This document shows, one piece after another, positions 1 to 7,415 of a stretch of 10,397 nucleotides of DNA (the stretch's first letter is position 1; each line of letters opens with the position of its first letter). The position numbers and the translations under genes are program-made. The stretch lies in NCBI GenBank assembly GCA_002367355.1, contig DFBQ01000032.1:1-10397 (forward strand), written 5' to 3'. The stretch is from Deltaproteobacteria bacterium UBA3076. GTDB lineage: Bacteria; Desulfobacterota; Dissulfuribacteria; Dissulfuribacterales; UBA3076. The notes beneath the pieces are model-generated. The model worked only from the letters and a program-made list of their open reading frames with translations, had not been told where the DNA came from and searched no databases.

Positions 1-34
1 ACCAAATCACTAAATCACCCAATCACCCAATCCT
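1..34. repeat. Octamer tandem repeat at the 3' end of the MetF-like gene
   Basis: About four degenerate 8-bp units, AATCACCC or AAATCACT on the plus strand (TGATTGGG or TGATTTAG on the minus strand). The array runs to the window edge and may continue. The TGA stop codon of the MetF-like gene (minus strand, 23-25) and its last residues Ile-Gly lie inside the repeat. It is inverted relative to the related array at 1610-1646, so the two arrays bracket the gene. Confidence 0.85.
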
Positions 35-1669
35 ATGATGGTCCCTCCCAAGATAAAAATTCAGCCATGAGGATGTGTTGTAAAGGGCCCAGTCTCGTGG
101 AGGAAGTGGGGGGCCACCCAGTCTTTCCTGTTTACCAAGGCTCTGGAGTCGTTCATATACCTTTACGTAAAAGCACTTCCGCCTCCCAGGCCAGACCTCG
201 CACCAGCCGTCCCTGCTACCTCCGCAAGGGCCGTTCAGAAGGAACTTGGAACACTGGGACTGGGGACATAAAAATCCCATTTCCCCCAAGGCACAGTCTC
301 CACAGCGCCGGCAGTCATAGAGCCACTCTTTTAGCCAGTATTCAAAAAACGTGAAATGCCTTTTTGAAGATAAACCATCAATCCATCCGGCCATCCTGCG
401 AAGGGAACTGAAAAGAGGTTTTCCCGGTTCAAAGGCAAGTTCGTGGAAAAGGCGTCCGAGACTCAGGCCAAGTGAATCCCTTAAAGAAAGACTGATCTCT
501 GACCCGGGGTTTGGTTCATCATGGTTGAGCCAGGTTTCCGGGTCTTCCTTGAAATACCAGAATTTCCACTCCTCCGGAAAAAGAAACTGGCATGTAAAGA
601 GCTTCCATCGCTCGCCTATCTCATTGGCCCGCTCAATGACCCATCTAACATGGGAGTATTTGAGACCAGGGCCGCTGAGATGTACCCCTTCGTAGCCAAT
701 ACCCTTCAGTATTGACACCAACCGGGCTGCACGCTCCAGCCTGGGATCCGCCTCCTGGTCATCAGACATGGCATCCTGTTCCATACGTTCAAGAAGCCTG
801 TCCGGCAAAATACATCCTGGAATTTCTCCCCTGTACAGGGTTCTGGCCAATCCTGTCGTTGGTATGAATACTGTCCCTAAAAGAGGCACACTGAGGCCTT
901 CCCTGTCCATAAACCGCCTGAGCTCATCGAATTTGCGTACGTCAAAACCCATTTGTGTTATTACAAAACTTGCTCCGGCAGCTACCTTCCGCTTGAGCTT
1001 CAAGTATTGGGGGATAAGCTCTGACTCCAGGCGTTTAAAGGGAGATACGACACAGCCGGCATGGAAACTCATGGGGGCCAGATTTACACCCCCAAATGGT
1101 GCCTTGGAATCAAGGACAAAACCCTGGTTCATATCGGAAATCATGCCCAAGACCTGGACTGAATCCAGATCGAAGACAGGTTTGGCGTTTCCCATAAATC
1201 CGTATCTGGGATAGTCCCCGGTAAGCACCAATAGATTTTTAAGACCGGACCGATCAAGCACGAACAACTGGCTCTCCACGAGATTACGGTTTTTGTCCTT
1301 GCAGGAAAAGTGGATGATTGGATCGATCCCAAGGGCCATTATCTCAGAGCCAAGAGCCCTGGGCGTAAGCGCTGGGTGTCCTCCGGCGTTGTCTGTTATA
1401 GAGAGGGCGCTGATCAAGCCGCCGGCTGCTGCCTCTCCGGCAAACCGGAGGATTTCGTCAATGGCCTTGCCCTTTGAGGCCCTGGCGGGCACAAGCTCAA
1501 ATGTAATTACAAAGTTTCGTTTTGCCCCTTTGACATCATATCCGGAATCCCTTTGGGCCAGACGCTCTTCCATGGCCTTTTGGAGCTTTGAGTAAAGAGA
1601 ACCGGGGGGTGATTGGGTGATTGGGTGATTGAGTGATCGAGTGATTTTTTCTAATCCTCTGTCGTCCAT
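23..1669 (-). CDS. MetF-like methylenetetrahydrofolate reductase with MetV-type (MTHFR_C) C-terminal domain
   Basis: This 548-residue protein probably reduces 5,10-methylene-THF to 5-methyl-THF, in the methyl branch of the Wood-Ljungdahl pathway or in C1 supply, in the cytoplasm. Residues about 50-355 look like the MetF flavoprotein barrel (FVITFELVP near 53-61, a SITDNAGG stretch at 90-97, VLTGDYPR at 148-155, FVITQMGFD at 235-243). Residues about 360-510 form a Cys-rich domain with Cys453, 456, 459, 468, 473, 482, 490 and 499 and an LLNGPCGG motif at 477-484, typical of the MTHFR_C/MetV family. MetV is a separate subunit in acetogens, so this is a natural fusion. The start at 1669 has no clear Shine-Dalgarno. 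Residues about 8-22 are encoded by an octamer repeat, so the N-terminus is probably acquired. Met33 (1573) is an alternative start but would cut the SKLQKA helix. Last gene of the ricT-metG-selB block, 89 nt after selB. Confidence 0.85.
   Translation of the reverse strand: MDDRGLEKITRSLNHPITQSPPGSLYSKLQKAMEERLAQRDSGYDVKGAKRNFVITFELVPARASKGKAIDEILRFAGEAAAGGLISALSITDNAGGHPALTPRALGSEIMALGIDPIIHFSCKDKNRNLVESQLFVLDRSGLKNLLVLTGDYPRYGFMGNAKPVFDLDSVQVLGMISDMNQGFVLDSKAPFGGVNLAPMSFHAGCVVSPFKRLESELIPQYLKLKRKVAAGASFVITQMGFDVRKFDELRRFMDREGLSVPLLGTVFIPTTGLARTLYRGEIPGCILPDRLLERMEQDAMSDDQEADPRLERAARLVSILKGIGYEGVHLSGPGLKYSHVRWVIERANEIGERWKLFTCQFLFPEEWKFWYFKEDPETWLNHDEPNPGSEISLSLRDSLGLSLGRLFHELAFEPGKPLFSSLRRMAGWIDGLSSKRHFTFFEYWLKEWLYDCRRCGDCALGEMGFLCPQSQCSKFLLNGPCGGSRDGWCEVWPGRRKCFYVKVYERLQSLGKQERLGGPPLPPRDWALYNTSSWLNFYLGRDHHRIG
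1610..1646. repeat. Octamer tandem repeat inside the 5' end of the MetF-like gene
   Basis: Four 8-bp units plus a partial one (plus strand TGATTGGG twice, then TGATTGAG, TGATCGAG and TGATT). On the coding minus strand the array encodes the low-complexity stretch around NHPITQSP, before the conserved SKLQKA start of the MetF fold. The first two units are perfect and the others have drifted. Confidence 0.9.
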
Positions 1670-1680
1670 TTTATAGACAA

Positions 1681-1773
1681 TGTTGAATGTTGAATTTTGA
1701 ATGTTAAATTAAGGTATATGTCTTTTAAATTTTTCTTCCACAATTCAGCATTCAGCATTCAACATTCAACATT
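1681..1773. repeat. Inverted heptamer arrays between selB and the MetF-like gene
   Basis: Left arm 1681-1708 has four 7-bp units of the type TGTTGAA (two exact, then TTTTGAA and TGTTAAA). Right arm 1743-1773 has four units of the type ATTCAGC or ATTCAAC plus ATT. The arms are imperfect reverse complements around a 34-nt A/T-rich spacer, so the transcript could fold into a long hairpin. The right arm overlaps the selB 3' end and supplies its TGA stop (1759-1761) and the last residues Asn-Val-Glu-Cys. Confidence 0.85.
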
Positions 1774-3741
1774 TCCTCCCCGTAGCTTGCGTTTATCACC
1801 TATTCGTATGGTTACTCGCTGGTTGTCCAGATACTCAAGGAGCGGGATCATGTACTTTCTGGAAAGCCCTCCGGCAAGGTCCCGAAATTCGTTTATGCTT
1901 AGCTCGCCGTGCTCTTTGATGAAACGAATGACCATGTCCTTGATTTTATCCAGGGCGCTGTGGTGGTAATAAAGATCGTCCTTCAGACGCATAAGAATCC
2001 CTTCCCTGACCATCAAATCAAATATTTTGTCTGCCGCCTTCTCATGCCCTTCCACACGGCCAAGTGCGTCTTCACGAAAAGGAGGCTGAAAACCGGCCTG
2101 TTTGAAGATAAGTTCAAGCTTGCTCCTGAGTTCTTTTTCTTCATCCCCAAGAGTCACATGATGTGTGGAAAGCCGGACAAGATCCTTTTCCTGTGCAACC
2201 TTTCCTGACTTGACAAGATCAGAAAGGAGCATTTGAAACAGCCTCTGATTTGGTGATTTGGTGATTTGGTGATTTGGTGATTGAAAGGCAGGTCCGGTAA
2301 CTCCGGCTATGGGAAAGAGGCGGGACCTTAGCTCCTCTTTGGACAGACCTTGGACAAGAGGATTGTCGTTGTGAAAGGTCCGCAGGATGTCCAGCGCCTG
2401 CTCCTTTAGAGCTTCGCAAACTTTACCATGGACAAGTCTCTGCCCCTCCCCCTCAGAGCATATAATTTTTCTGGAACTCAGGAGGGGCTCAAGCTCCCGG
2501 GCAAGGCGTTTTCCATAGATACTGCTACGCATAGCGAGTTCAGATCTTGAAAGCCCCCTCACGCCCGCACGCTCCAGATGATATCCAATGATGTCGGCCG
2601 GTCCGCCTTTGGCCAGGATATCAAGCTCTGTCCAGAGCGCGGGCCGGGTCCGCTTCCGTCTCCTGGGAACAGGATGGAGGATCCTTCCACCACCTATGGT
2701 ACGGATAGGTGAATAACTCCTGATAACATAGTGATCTCCTGAGAGGACTGCCACCGGTTCCTTCAGCATTATCTGGATATAGGCCTCTGAACCCGGAACA
2801 AGCTCATCGCCCTGGAGCAGGACCCTTCCGATAACCTCGGCTGTTCCCACGTGAAAGCGAACAGGACTTCTGTGGCGCAAGGGACGGCCTGCGCCGGCAA
2901 GATACAGGAAATTCAAGTCAACGAGATAGCTCGCATGCAGGCTCCCCGGAGTGGCTACGACGTCTCCCCTGCTGACATCCTCCGTGTCAATACCCTGTAG
3001 ATTGAGGGCCGTGCGCATTCCCGGATGGGCCTCTTGGGCCTCCTTTCCATGGATCTGAATACCCCGGATCCTGGCAGTCATACCCTTGGGATAGATAGAT
3101 ACCTCGTCTCCCAATCTGATCTGCCCTGAAATGGAAGTGCCGGTGACTACCGTGCCAAAGCCTTTTATGGTGAATACCCTGTCCACCGGAAGGCGATATG
3201 GCCCGACCGGGGCCTTTGGTACCACTTCTGACACCATTTCATCCAGGATCCTGAGGAGCTCGTCAAGGCCGTCTCCTGTAACTGAGGAGACAGCCAGCAC
3301 AGGAGCATCTTCCAGAAATGTGCCGGAGACAAAATTACTAACGTCCTCAGTGACCATTTCCAGCCATTCCTTTTCCACAAGGTCCTTCTTGGTCAGAACA
3401 ACAAGTCCCTTCTTAACTCCCAGGAGACGGCATATCTCCAGGTGCTCTGTGGTCTGGGGCATTATCCCTTCGTCAGCAGCCACCACAAGGACAACGAGGT
3501 CCATCCCCATGGCTCCGGCCACCATGTTTTTTACAAAACGTTCATGGCCCGGGACGTCTATTACTCCCACCTGCCGGCCTGAAGGGAGGGAAAGGCTGGC
3601 AAAACCCAGTTCAATAGTGATGCCCCGCTCTTTTTCCTCCTTTAGCCTGTCGGTATCTATCCCGGTAAGGGCCTTGACCAGGGCGGTCTTTCCGTGATCA
3701 ATGTGGCCGGCAGTACCGAGAATGATGGTCTTGGTATCCAT
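1759..3741 (-). CDS. selB: Selenocysteine-specific translation elongation factor SelB
   Basis: This 660-residue GTPase delivers selenocysteyl-tRNA to UGA codons followed by a SECIS hairpin on the ribosome. The G domain shows G1 GHIDHGKT (12-19), G2 RGITIELGF (39-47), G3 DVPGHE (62-67), G4 TKKD (117-120) and an SSVTG stretch at 152-156 as G5. EF-Tu-like beta-barrel domains cover about 180-355. Winged-helix repeats fill the C-terminus from about 370 and bind SECIS RNA in known SelBs. The length is close to bacterial SelB (E. coli 614). The start is supported by an AAGGTGAG ribosome-binding site inside the metG end; metG stops 3 nt upstream, suggesting translational coupling. Two oddities are visible. 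Residues 487-499 (SPNHQITKSPNQR) are encoded by an octamer repeat in the winged-helix region. The last four residues and the stop come from a heptamer repeat. selA and the selC tRNA were not seen in the window. Confidence 0.96.
   Translation of the reverse strand: MDTKTIILGTAGHIDHGKTALVKALTGIDTDRLKEEKERGITIELGFASLSLPSGRQVGVIDVPGHERFVKNMVAGAMGMDLVVLVVAADEGIMPQTTEHLEICRLLGVKKGLVVLTKKDLVEKEWLEMVTEDVSNFVSGTFLEDAPVLAVSSVTGDGLDELLRILDEMVSEVVPKAPVGPYRLPVDRVFTIKGFGTVVTGTSISGQIRLGDEVSIYPKGMTARIRGIQIHGKEAQEAHPGMRTALNLQGIDTEDVSRGDVVATPGSLHASYLVDLNFLYLAGAGRPLRHRSPVRFHVGTAEVIGRVLLQGDELVPGSEAYIQIMLKEPVAVLSGDHYVIRSYSPIRTIGGGRILHPVPRRRKRTRPALWTELDILAKGGPADIIGYHLERAGVRGLSRSELAMRSSIYGKRLARELEPLLSSRKIICSEGEGQRLVHGKVCEALKEQALDILRTFHNDNPLVQGLSKEELRSRLFPIAGVTGPAFQSPNHQITKSPNQRLFQMLLSDLVKSGKVAQEKDLVRLSTHHVTLGDEEKELRSKLELIFKQAGFQPPFREDALGRVEGHEKAADKIFDLMVREGILMRLKDDLYYHHSALDKIKDMVIRFIKEHGELSINEFRDLAGGLSRKYMIPLLEYLDNQRVTIRIGDKRKLRGGNVEC
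2246..2282. repeat. In-frame octamer microsatellite inside selB
   Basis: Four perfect tandem 8-bp units (plus strand TGATTTGG) plus a partial fifth. On the coding strand the unit reads AATCACCA and yields the same period-8 peptide NHQITKSP in all three frames, without stop codons. The opposite strand contains TGA in every frame. Adding or losing one unit would therefore shift the selB frame downstream of residue ~499 without stopping inside the array itself. Confidence 0.95.
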
Positions 3742-3760
3742 GGATCAGCTCACCTTTGCC
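3742..3760 (-). promoter_or_regulatory. selB ribosome-binding site within the metG 3' end
   Basis: The minus strand upstream of the selB ATG (3739-3741) reads GGCAAAGGTGAGCTGATCC. AAGGTGAG is a good Shine-Dalgarno about 8 nt before the start. It overlaps the last metG codons and the metG TGA (3745-3747), which fits coupled translation. Confidence 0.75.
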
Positions 3761-5652
3761 CCTGATTCTGCCGGAGTGGCCACGGTGGTCAGATGAAGGC
3801 CCTTATCGTCTTTGGCCACAAGCAACATTCCCTCGGATCGCACTCCCCTGATCTTTACCGGCTTGAGATTGGCAACCACAACTACCTGCCTGCCGACAAG
3901 ATCTTCAGGTGAAAAGTGTTCTGCAATACCGGCAACGATAGTTCGTTCTTCCGGACAGCGGACGTTCAGCTTAATAAGCCTGTCTGCCTTGGGCACCCTC
4001 TCGGCAGCCGTTATCTTTGCCACCCTGAGGTCTATCTGTTGAAAATCCTCAAAGGAAATCTGTTTTTCAGCATCTTCAGGCACAGTCTTTTTTTTGACCT
4101 CCTTCTTGTCCTTTGCCTTACCCGTTTCCAACCTCGGGAACAGGGATGGTATGAGTGAAGTCTTGGTCCCGGGAGTCAGAACTCCCCATCGCCGGGCCGC
4201 ATCAAGATTCAGGTCCTCCTGTGGGTCAAGACCTATGGCCTCCTGCATTTTCCTGGCGGTTGACGGCATCACAGGGGCTACCAGGATTGAAAAAATTCGA
4301 AGAGATTCAAGGAGTGTATAGAGAACATTCCTCAACCGGCCAGCTTTGGCCGGGTCCTTGGCCAAGACCCATGGGGCAGAGGTGTCAATCACTTTGTTGG
4401 CCTTATTTATTACTTCCCAGACTGCCTGCATGGCCCTGTGCACTGCAAAGGACTCCATGGTCTTTTCCCAGACAGGTACCAGCCTGAGCGCAGCCTCGCG
4501 CAGCTCTTTCTCCACTCCCTCCGGTTCTTGAGGTGCGGGGACCTCTCCCTTGACATATTTCCGGACCATGGCCAGGGTACGACTCACAAGATTTCCCAGG
4601 TCATTGGCAAGATCAGCGTTTATCCTCAGCAAGAAGGATTTTTCGCTGAATCCGGCATCCAGGCCAAAGACCATCTCCTGCATCAAACAGTATCTGGTTG
4701 CATCTACACCAAAGGACTCAACCAGACCCCTCGGCCGTATTACGTTTCCAAGACTCTTGGACATCTTCTGATCACGGATCTGCCAGTAGCCGTGGACATG
4801 AAGACGCCTGTATGGCTTGAGTCCAATGGCCTTAAGCATGGTGGGCCAGTAAATGCCGTGTGGCTTCAGGATATCTTTGGCTATCACGTGTTCGGTCACC
4901 GGCCAGAACTTTGAAAAATTGGGGTCATCCGGATATCCCAACCCGGTCAGATAGTTGATCAGGGCATCAAACCAGACATAGGTTACAAATTTATCGTCAA
5001 AGGGAAGGGGTATGCCCCACGTGAGACGGCTGACGGGCCTTGAGATGCAGAGATCATCCAGGGGATCCTTTAAAAAAGACAGTACTTCATTCCTGTAACG
5101 CTCAGGCGTGATAAACAACGGGTGCTTCATTATATAGTCTATCAGCCAGTCCTGATAACGGCTCATAAGGAAGAAATAATTTTTTTCCTTCAGCCGTACC
5201 GGGACAGTACCATGGTCCGGGCACTTTCCGTCCTCAAGTTCCCGTTCCATATAGAAGCGTTCACACCCAAAACAGTAAAGCCCCTCATATTCCCTGAAGA
5301 CTATGTCCCCTCTGTCATAGACATCCTGCAGTATGCGCTGCACTGTTGCGATATGTTCCGGTTCCGTGGTGCGAATAAATCTGTCAGGCTCTACATCCAG
5401 AAGGGGCCAGGACTCCCTGAATAAAGAGCTTATCCTGTCTGCATAGGTCTTTGGGTCTATCCCCTGCTTCTCTGCTGCCTGAACAATTTTGTCCCCATGT
5501 TCATCTGTTCCGGTCAGGAAAAAGGTCTCCTCCCCGCGAAGCTTGTGGAACCGGTTCTGCACATCTGTAATCACTGTTGAATATGCATGTCCCAGATGAG
5601 GTTCTGCATTCACGTAATAAATGGGTGTTGTTATATAGAATCTGTTTTTCAT
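3745..5652 (-). CDS. metG: Methionyl-tRNA synthetase with C-terminal tRNA-binding domain
   Basis: Charges tRNA-Met with methionine in the cytoplasm (class I aminoacyl-tRNA synthetase). The 635-residue product has YITTPIYYVNAEPHLGH at the N-terminus (HIGH motif as HLGH, 19-22) and KMSKS at 296-300. The connective-peptide knuckle has Cys127, Cys130, Cys144 and His147, i.e. one C-x2-C and one C-x2-H pair, a Thermus-like single-knuckle arrangement. The anticodon-binding helical domain covers about 340-510. A Lys-rich linker (510-530) leads to an EMAP/Trbp111-type OB fold (about 533-635, IDLRVAKI at 540-547), which in known enzymes dimerises and grips tRNA. It lies between ricT and selB; its start has no strong Shine-Dalgarno, and 108 nt separate it from ricT. 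The fold, motifs and length are complete. Confidence 0.97.
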   Translation of the reverse strand: MKNRFYITTPIYYVNAEPHLGHAYSTVITDVQNRFHKLRGEETFFLTGTDEHGDKIVQAAEKQGIDPKTYADRISSLFRESWPLLDVEPDRFIRTTEPEHIATVQRILQDVYDRGDIVFREYEGLYCFGCERFYMERELEDGKCPDHGTVPVRLKEKNYFFLMSRYQDWLIDYIMKHPLFITPERYRNEVLSFLKDPLDDLCISRPVSRLTWGIPLPFDDKFVTYVWFDALINYLTGLGYPDDPNFSKFWPVTEHVIAKDILKPHGIYWPTMLKAIGLKPYRRLHVHGYWQIRDQKMSKSLGNVIRPRGLVESFGVDATRYCLMQEMVFGLDAGFSEKSFLLRINADLANDLGNLVSRTLAMVRKYVKGEVPAPQEPEGVEKELREAALRLVPVWEKTMESFAVHRAMQAVWEVINKANKVIDTSAPWVLAKDPAKAGRLRNVLYTLLESLRIFSILVAPVMPSTARKMQEAIGLDPQEDLNLDAARRWGVLTPGTKTSLIPSLFPRLETGKAKDKKEVKKKTVPEDAEKQISFEDFQQIDLRVAKITAAERVPKADRLIKLNVRCPEERTIVAGIAEHFSPEDLVGRQVVVVANLKPVKIRGVRSEGMLLVAKDDKGLHLTTVATPAESGAKVS

Positions 5653-5700
5653 TGAGTAATTTATTGATAGGTTAGGAATTTCCTTTTTTGGACAGGATGA

Positions 5701-5759
5701 ACACAGATTTTCAAATCTATGAATAATAAGTATCTGTGTATATCTGCGAAAATCTGTGT
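5701..5759. repeat. Hairpin-forming inverted repeat in the ricT-metG gap
   Basis: Perfect 11-bp arms ACACAGATTTT (5701-5711) and AAAATCTGTGT (5749-5759) surround 37 nt. The structure lies in the intercistronic gap after the ricT stop and overlaps copy A of the 60-bp dispersed repeat. It has no clear U-tract on the minus strand, so it is more likely a repeat-derived hairpin than a strong terminator. Confidence 0.7.
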
Positions 5760-5768
5760 CCTATTTAA
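5709..5768. repeat. Dispersed 60-bp repeat, copy A
   Basis: Nearly identical and in the same orientation to 7416-7477. The 3' 36 nt (TATCTGTGTATATCTGCGAA followed by AATCTGTGTCCTATTT) are identical; the 5' part differs by a few substitutions and a small indel. The ricT stop codon (TAG on the minus strand, 5761-5763) lies within this copy. Confidence 0.9.
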
Positions 5769-6924
5769 TATTTTTTTTGGCCTTGGATTGCGAGCGTCCT
5801 CCCTTATTACGCCTATTCTTTCCCTTTGCTTTTAAATTCTTCTCTTTAGTTCTATCCTTGGGTAGGCTGGCATTATCTTTAGATGTAGTTGAATGCTCCG
5901 GCCTCTTTTTCTCCGTCCCCGGTTTACTTCCGGATCGCTTCTGTTTTGGTGAATGGGTGATTGTTTTATCTGTTTTTATTTGTTTCTGTTTTCTTTTATC
6001 CGTGGCCAAGGATTTGGGCCTTTTCTTTTGTTGCAAACGATGTTGCTCAAGCTCTGAAATTTTAAATTCTATTTGCGTGTTATCAGGAAGAACCACTGTG
6101 ACTGTCTGGCGCAGGATGTCTCGGCGTATTACTTTACCTTGTCCGGCAGGAGTATCACAAAGTTTTCCAAGAAGGGGCATGCCTTTGGCCAATTCCAGAT
6201 ATGTTCCATACTCATAGGTAAGACAGCATAGCAATCTACCGCAAATTCCGGATATTTTGCTTGGATTCAAGGGGAGATTCTGGGCTTTGGCCATCTTTAT
6301 GGATACAGGATCAAAATCCTGAAGAAAGCTGGCACAACAGAACTCCCGGCCACAAATTCCTACTCCTCCTATCATTTTGGTCTCATGTCTTATGCCTATC
6401 TGACGCATTTCCACTCTTGTCCGCAGGGTCTTTACCAGGTCCTTTACCAATTCCCTGAAATCTACTCTGCCCTCTGCAGAATAGTAAAAAACGATCTTGC
6501 TTCCATCGAAAAAGCTCTCCACTCTGACTATCTTCATGGAAAGACCCAGGATACGAACATGCTCTGCGCAGACATCACGGGCGACTTTTTCCCGATCCAG
6601 ATTCCGATAATAGAGTTCTATTTCATGGGTGCTGGCCAAACGCTCCACCTTGGGAGGAACGGCCTTCGCAGGCATTTTGATCACTACAGGACGTCCGAGT
6701 ACCCGGCCAACCTCGATTCCGTGTTCTGTGGGCACCACTACCCACTCTGCATCCATTACAGGAACATTACCCGCATTGTAGTGGGACGGAGGCCATTTTG
6801 GCCTGAAACGGACCGCGATAAGCACTATGGATGTTTCATCCTTATCCCCATTGCCGTTGTTCGGTCCCTTGAGGTCTGATGTCGGGGCTTCAGGTTCATT
6901 ATTCTGTTCCTGATCGCTCGCCAT
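5761..6924 (-). CDS. ricT: PSP1 / RicT (YaaT) family protein
   Basis: 387 residues from the chosen start. In Bacillus, RicT works with RicA and RicF in an Fe-S complex that helps RNase Y process mRNA; the role in Gram-negative bacteria is not settled. The PSP1 core is clear: VGRVLGRPVVIK near 72-83, FYYSAEGRVDFRELVKDL near 146-163, then the Cys motifs GICGREFCC (Cys191, 196, 197) and GICGRLLCC (Cys228, 233, 234), the likely cluster ligands. After about residue 295 comes a roughly 95-residue Lys/Arg/Ser/Gln-rich, probably disordered basic tail that could bind RNA. An in-frame ATG lies 7 codons upstream (6945) but has no ribosome-binding site, whereas the ATG at 6922-6924 follows AGAAGG by 10 nt, so the shorter form is preferred. 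A ricT-metG pairing is common in related genomes. The stop codon lies in a dispersed repeat. Confidence 0.9.
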   Translation of the reverse strand: MASDQEQNNEPEAPTSDLKGPNNGNGDKDETSIVLIAVRFRPKWPPSHYNAGNVPVMDAEWVVVPTEHGIEVGRVLGRPVVIKMPAKAVPPKVERLASTHEIELYYRNLDREKVARDVCAEHVRILGLSMKIVRVESFFDGSKIVFYYSAEGRVDFRELVKDLVKTLRTRVEMRQIGIRHETKMIGGVGICGREFCCASFLQDFDPVSIKMAKAQNLPLNPSKISGICGRLLCCLTYEYGTYLELAKGMPLLGKLCDTPAGQGKVIRRDILRQTVTVVLPDNTQIEFKISELEQHRLQQKKRPKSLATDKRKQKQIKTDKTITHSPKQKRSGSKPGTEKKRPEHSTTSKDNASLPKDRTKEKNLKAKGKNRRNKGGRSQSKAKKNIK

Positions 6925-6934
6925 TTTTATATTT

Positions 6935-6940
6935 CCTTCT
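6935..6940 (-). promoter_or_regulatory. Ribosome-binding site that decides the ricT start
   Basis: Minus strand AGAAGG, 10 nt before the ATG at 6922-6924. The upstream in-frame ATG at 6943-6945 is preceded only by A/T-rich sequence without a Shine-Dalgarno. Confidence 0.6.
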
Positions 6941-7021
6941 TTCATAAATTTGCATAATAACAGATTTTTTTAAGAAAATCCCCTAACCCGGATAAAACTG
7001 AACAAAAGCAAGCGGTATTAA

Positions 7022-7369
7022 GCAAAAATTCTATGCGGGTATGTGTGCGGGGCACCGGCAAAAAGCTGGGAGCCATTTGTTGACCGGATTTTGCGTACTG
7101 AAAAATGTTCTGTTTTTATTTCAGGCTCTTCTGCTAAAATGCTTTCAAAAGAAGTTGCAACGCAGATGCGAGGACGATCTCTTGTATGGGACTTATTCCC
7201 TTTTTCTTTCAAAGAATTTCTTGATTACAAGAAAGTTGATTATAGAAAATTAACTTCGAAAAACCGGCTTATTGTAAAAAAATCCTTTAATGAATACTTC
7301 CAAAAGGGGGGATCCCCCGAGGTGCGAAATGTATCTGATAAAATTCGCATAAGGAAGGGAATAAGATAA
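7022..7369 (+). pseudogene. Remnant of an AAA_14/DUF4143-type ATPase
   Basis: One frame encodes about 110 residues that match only the middle of a widespread family of mobile-type AAA ATPases. Recognisable blocks are SWEPFVDRIL, FISGSSAKMLSKEVATQMRGRS, FPFSFKEFLDY and a GGSPEV near the end (family usual GGFPEV). The N-terminal Walker A and Walker B region is absent, and the frame has a stop just upstream (7019-7021). The C-terminal DUF4143 half, normally a further couple of hundred residues, is also missing. The only usable start would be GTG at 7043, without a convincing ribosome-binding site. It is more A/T-rich than the neighbouring metabolic genes, consistent with an acquired gene that has decayed. 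A short functional protein cannot be excluded but is unlikely. Confidence 0.75.
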
Positions 7370-7415
7370 TAGAAGTTGTGCCGGTATGAAAATATATCCT
7401 TAAGAGGGAATAACC

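Noticed and set aside
1..25. TGA at the end of the MetF-like gene as a selenocysteine codon, given selB nearby
   Set aside because: The TGA and following sequence are part of the octamer repeat; no SECIS-like hairpin is evident and the family does not use selenocysteine there.
1..1773. Tandem short repeats as a CRISPR array
   Set aside because: Units are 7-8 bp and directly adjacent without spacers; no cas genes are present.
3131..3697. Long plus-strand open frame opposite selB (188 codons), and similar ones opposite the MetF-like gene and metG
   Set aside because: Antisense shadows of well-supported genes with no recognisable domains or ribosome-binding sites.
5941..5970. Octamer-like GGGTGATTG inside ricT
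   Set aside because: Only a single unit is present, within a low-complexity Lys-rich coding stretch; not a tandem array.
7041..7253. Overlapping open frame starting with ATG at 7041
   Set aside because: The frame starting at GTG 7043 carries the recognisable ATPase motifs; the ATG frame encodes nothing recognisable and is a shadow.
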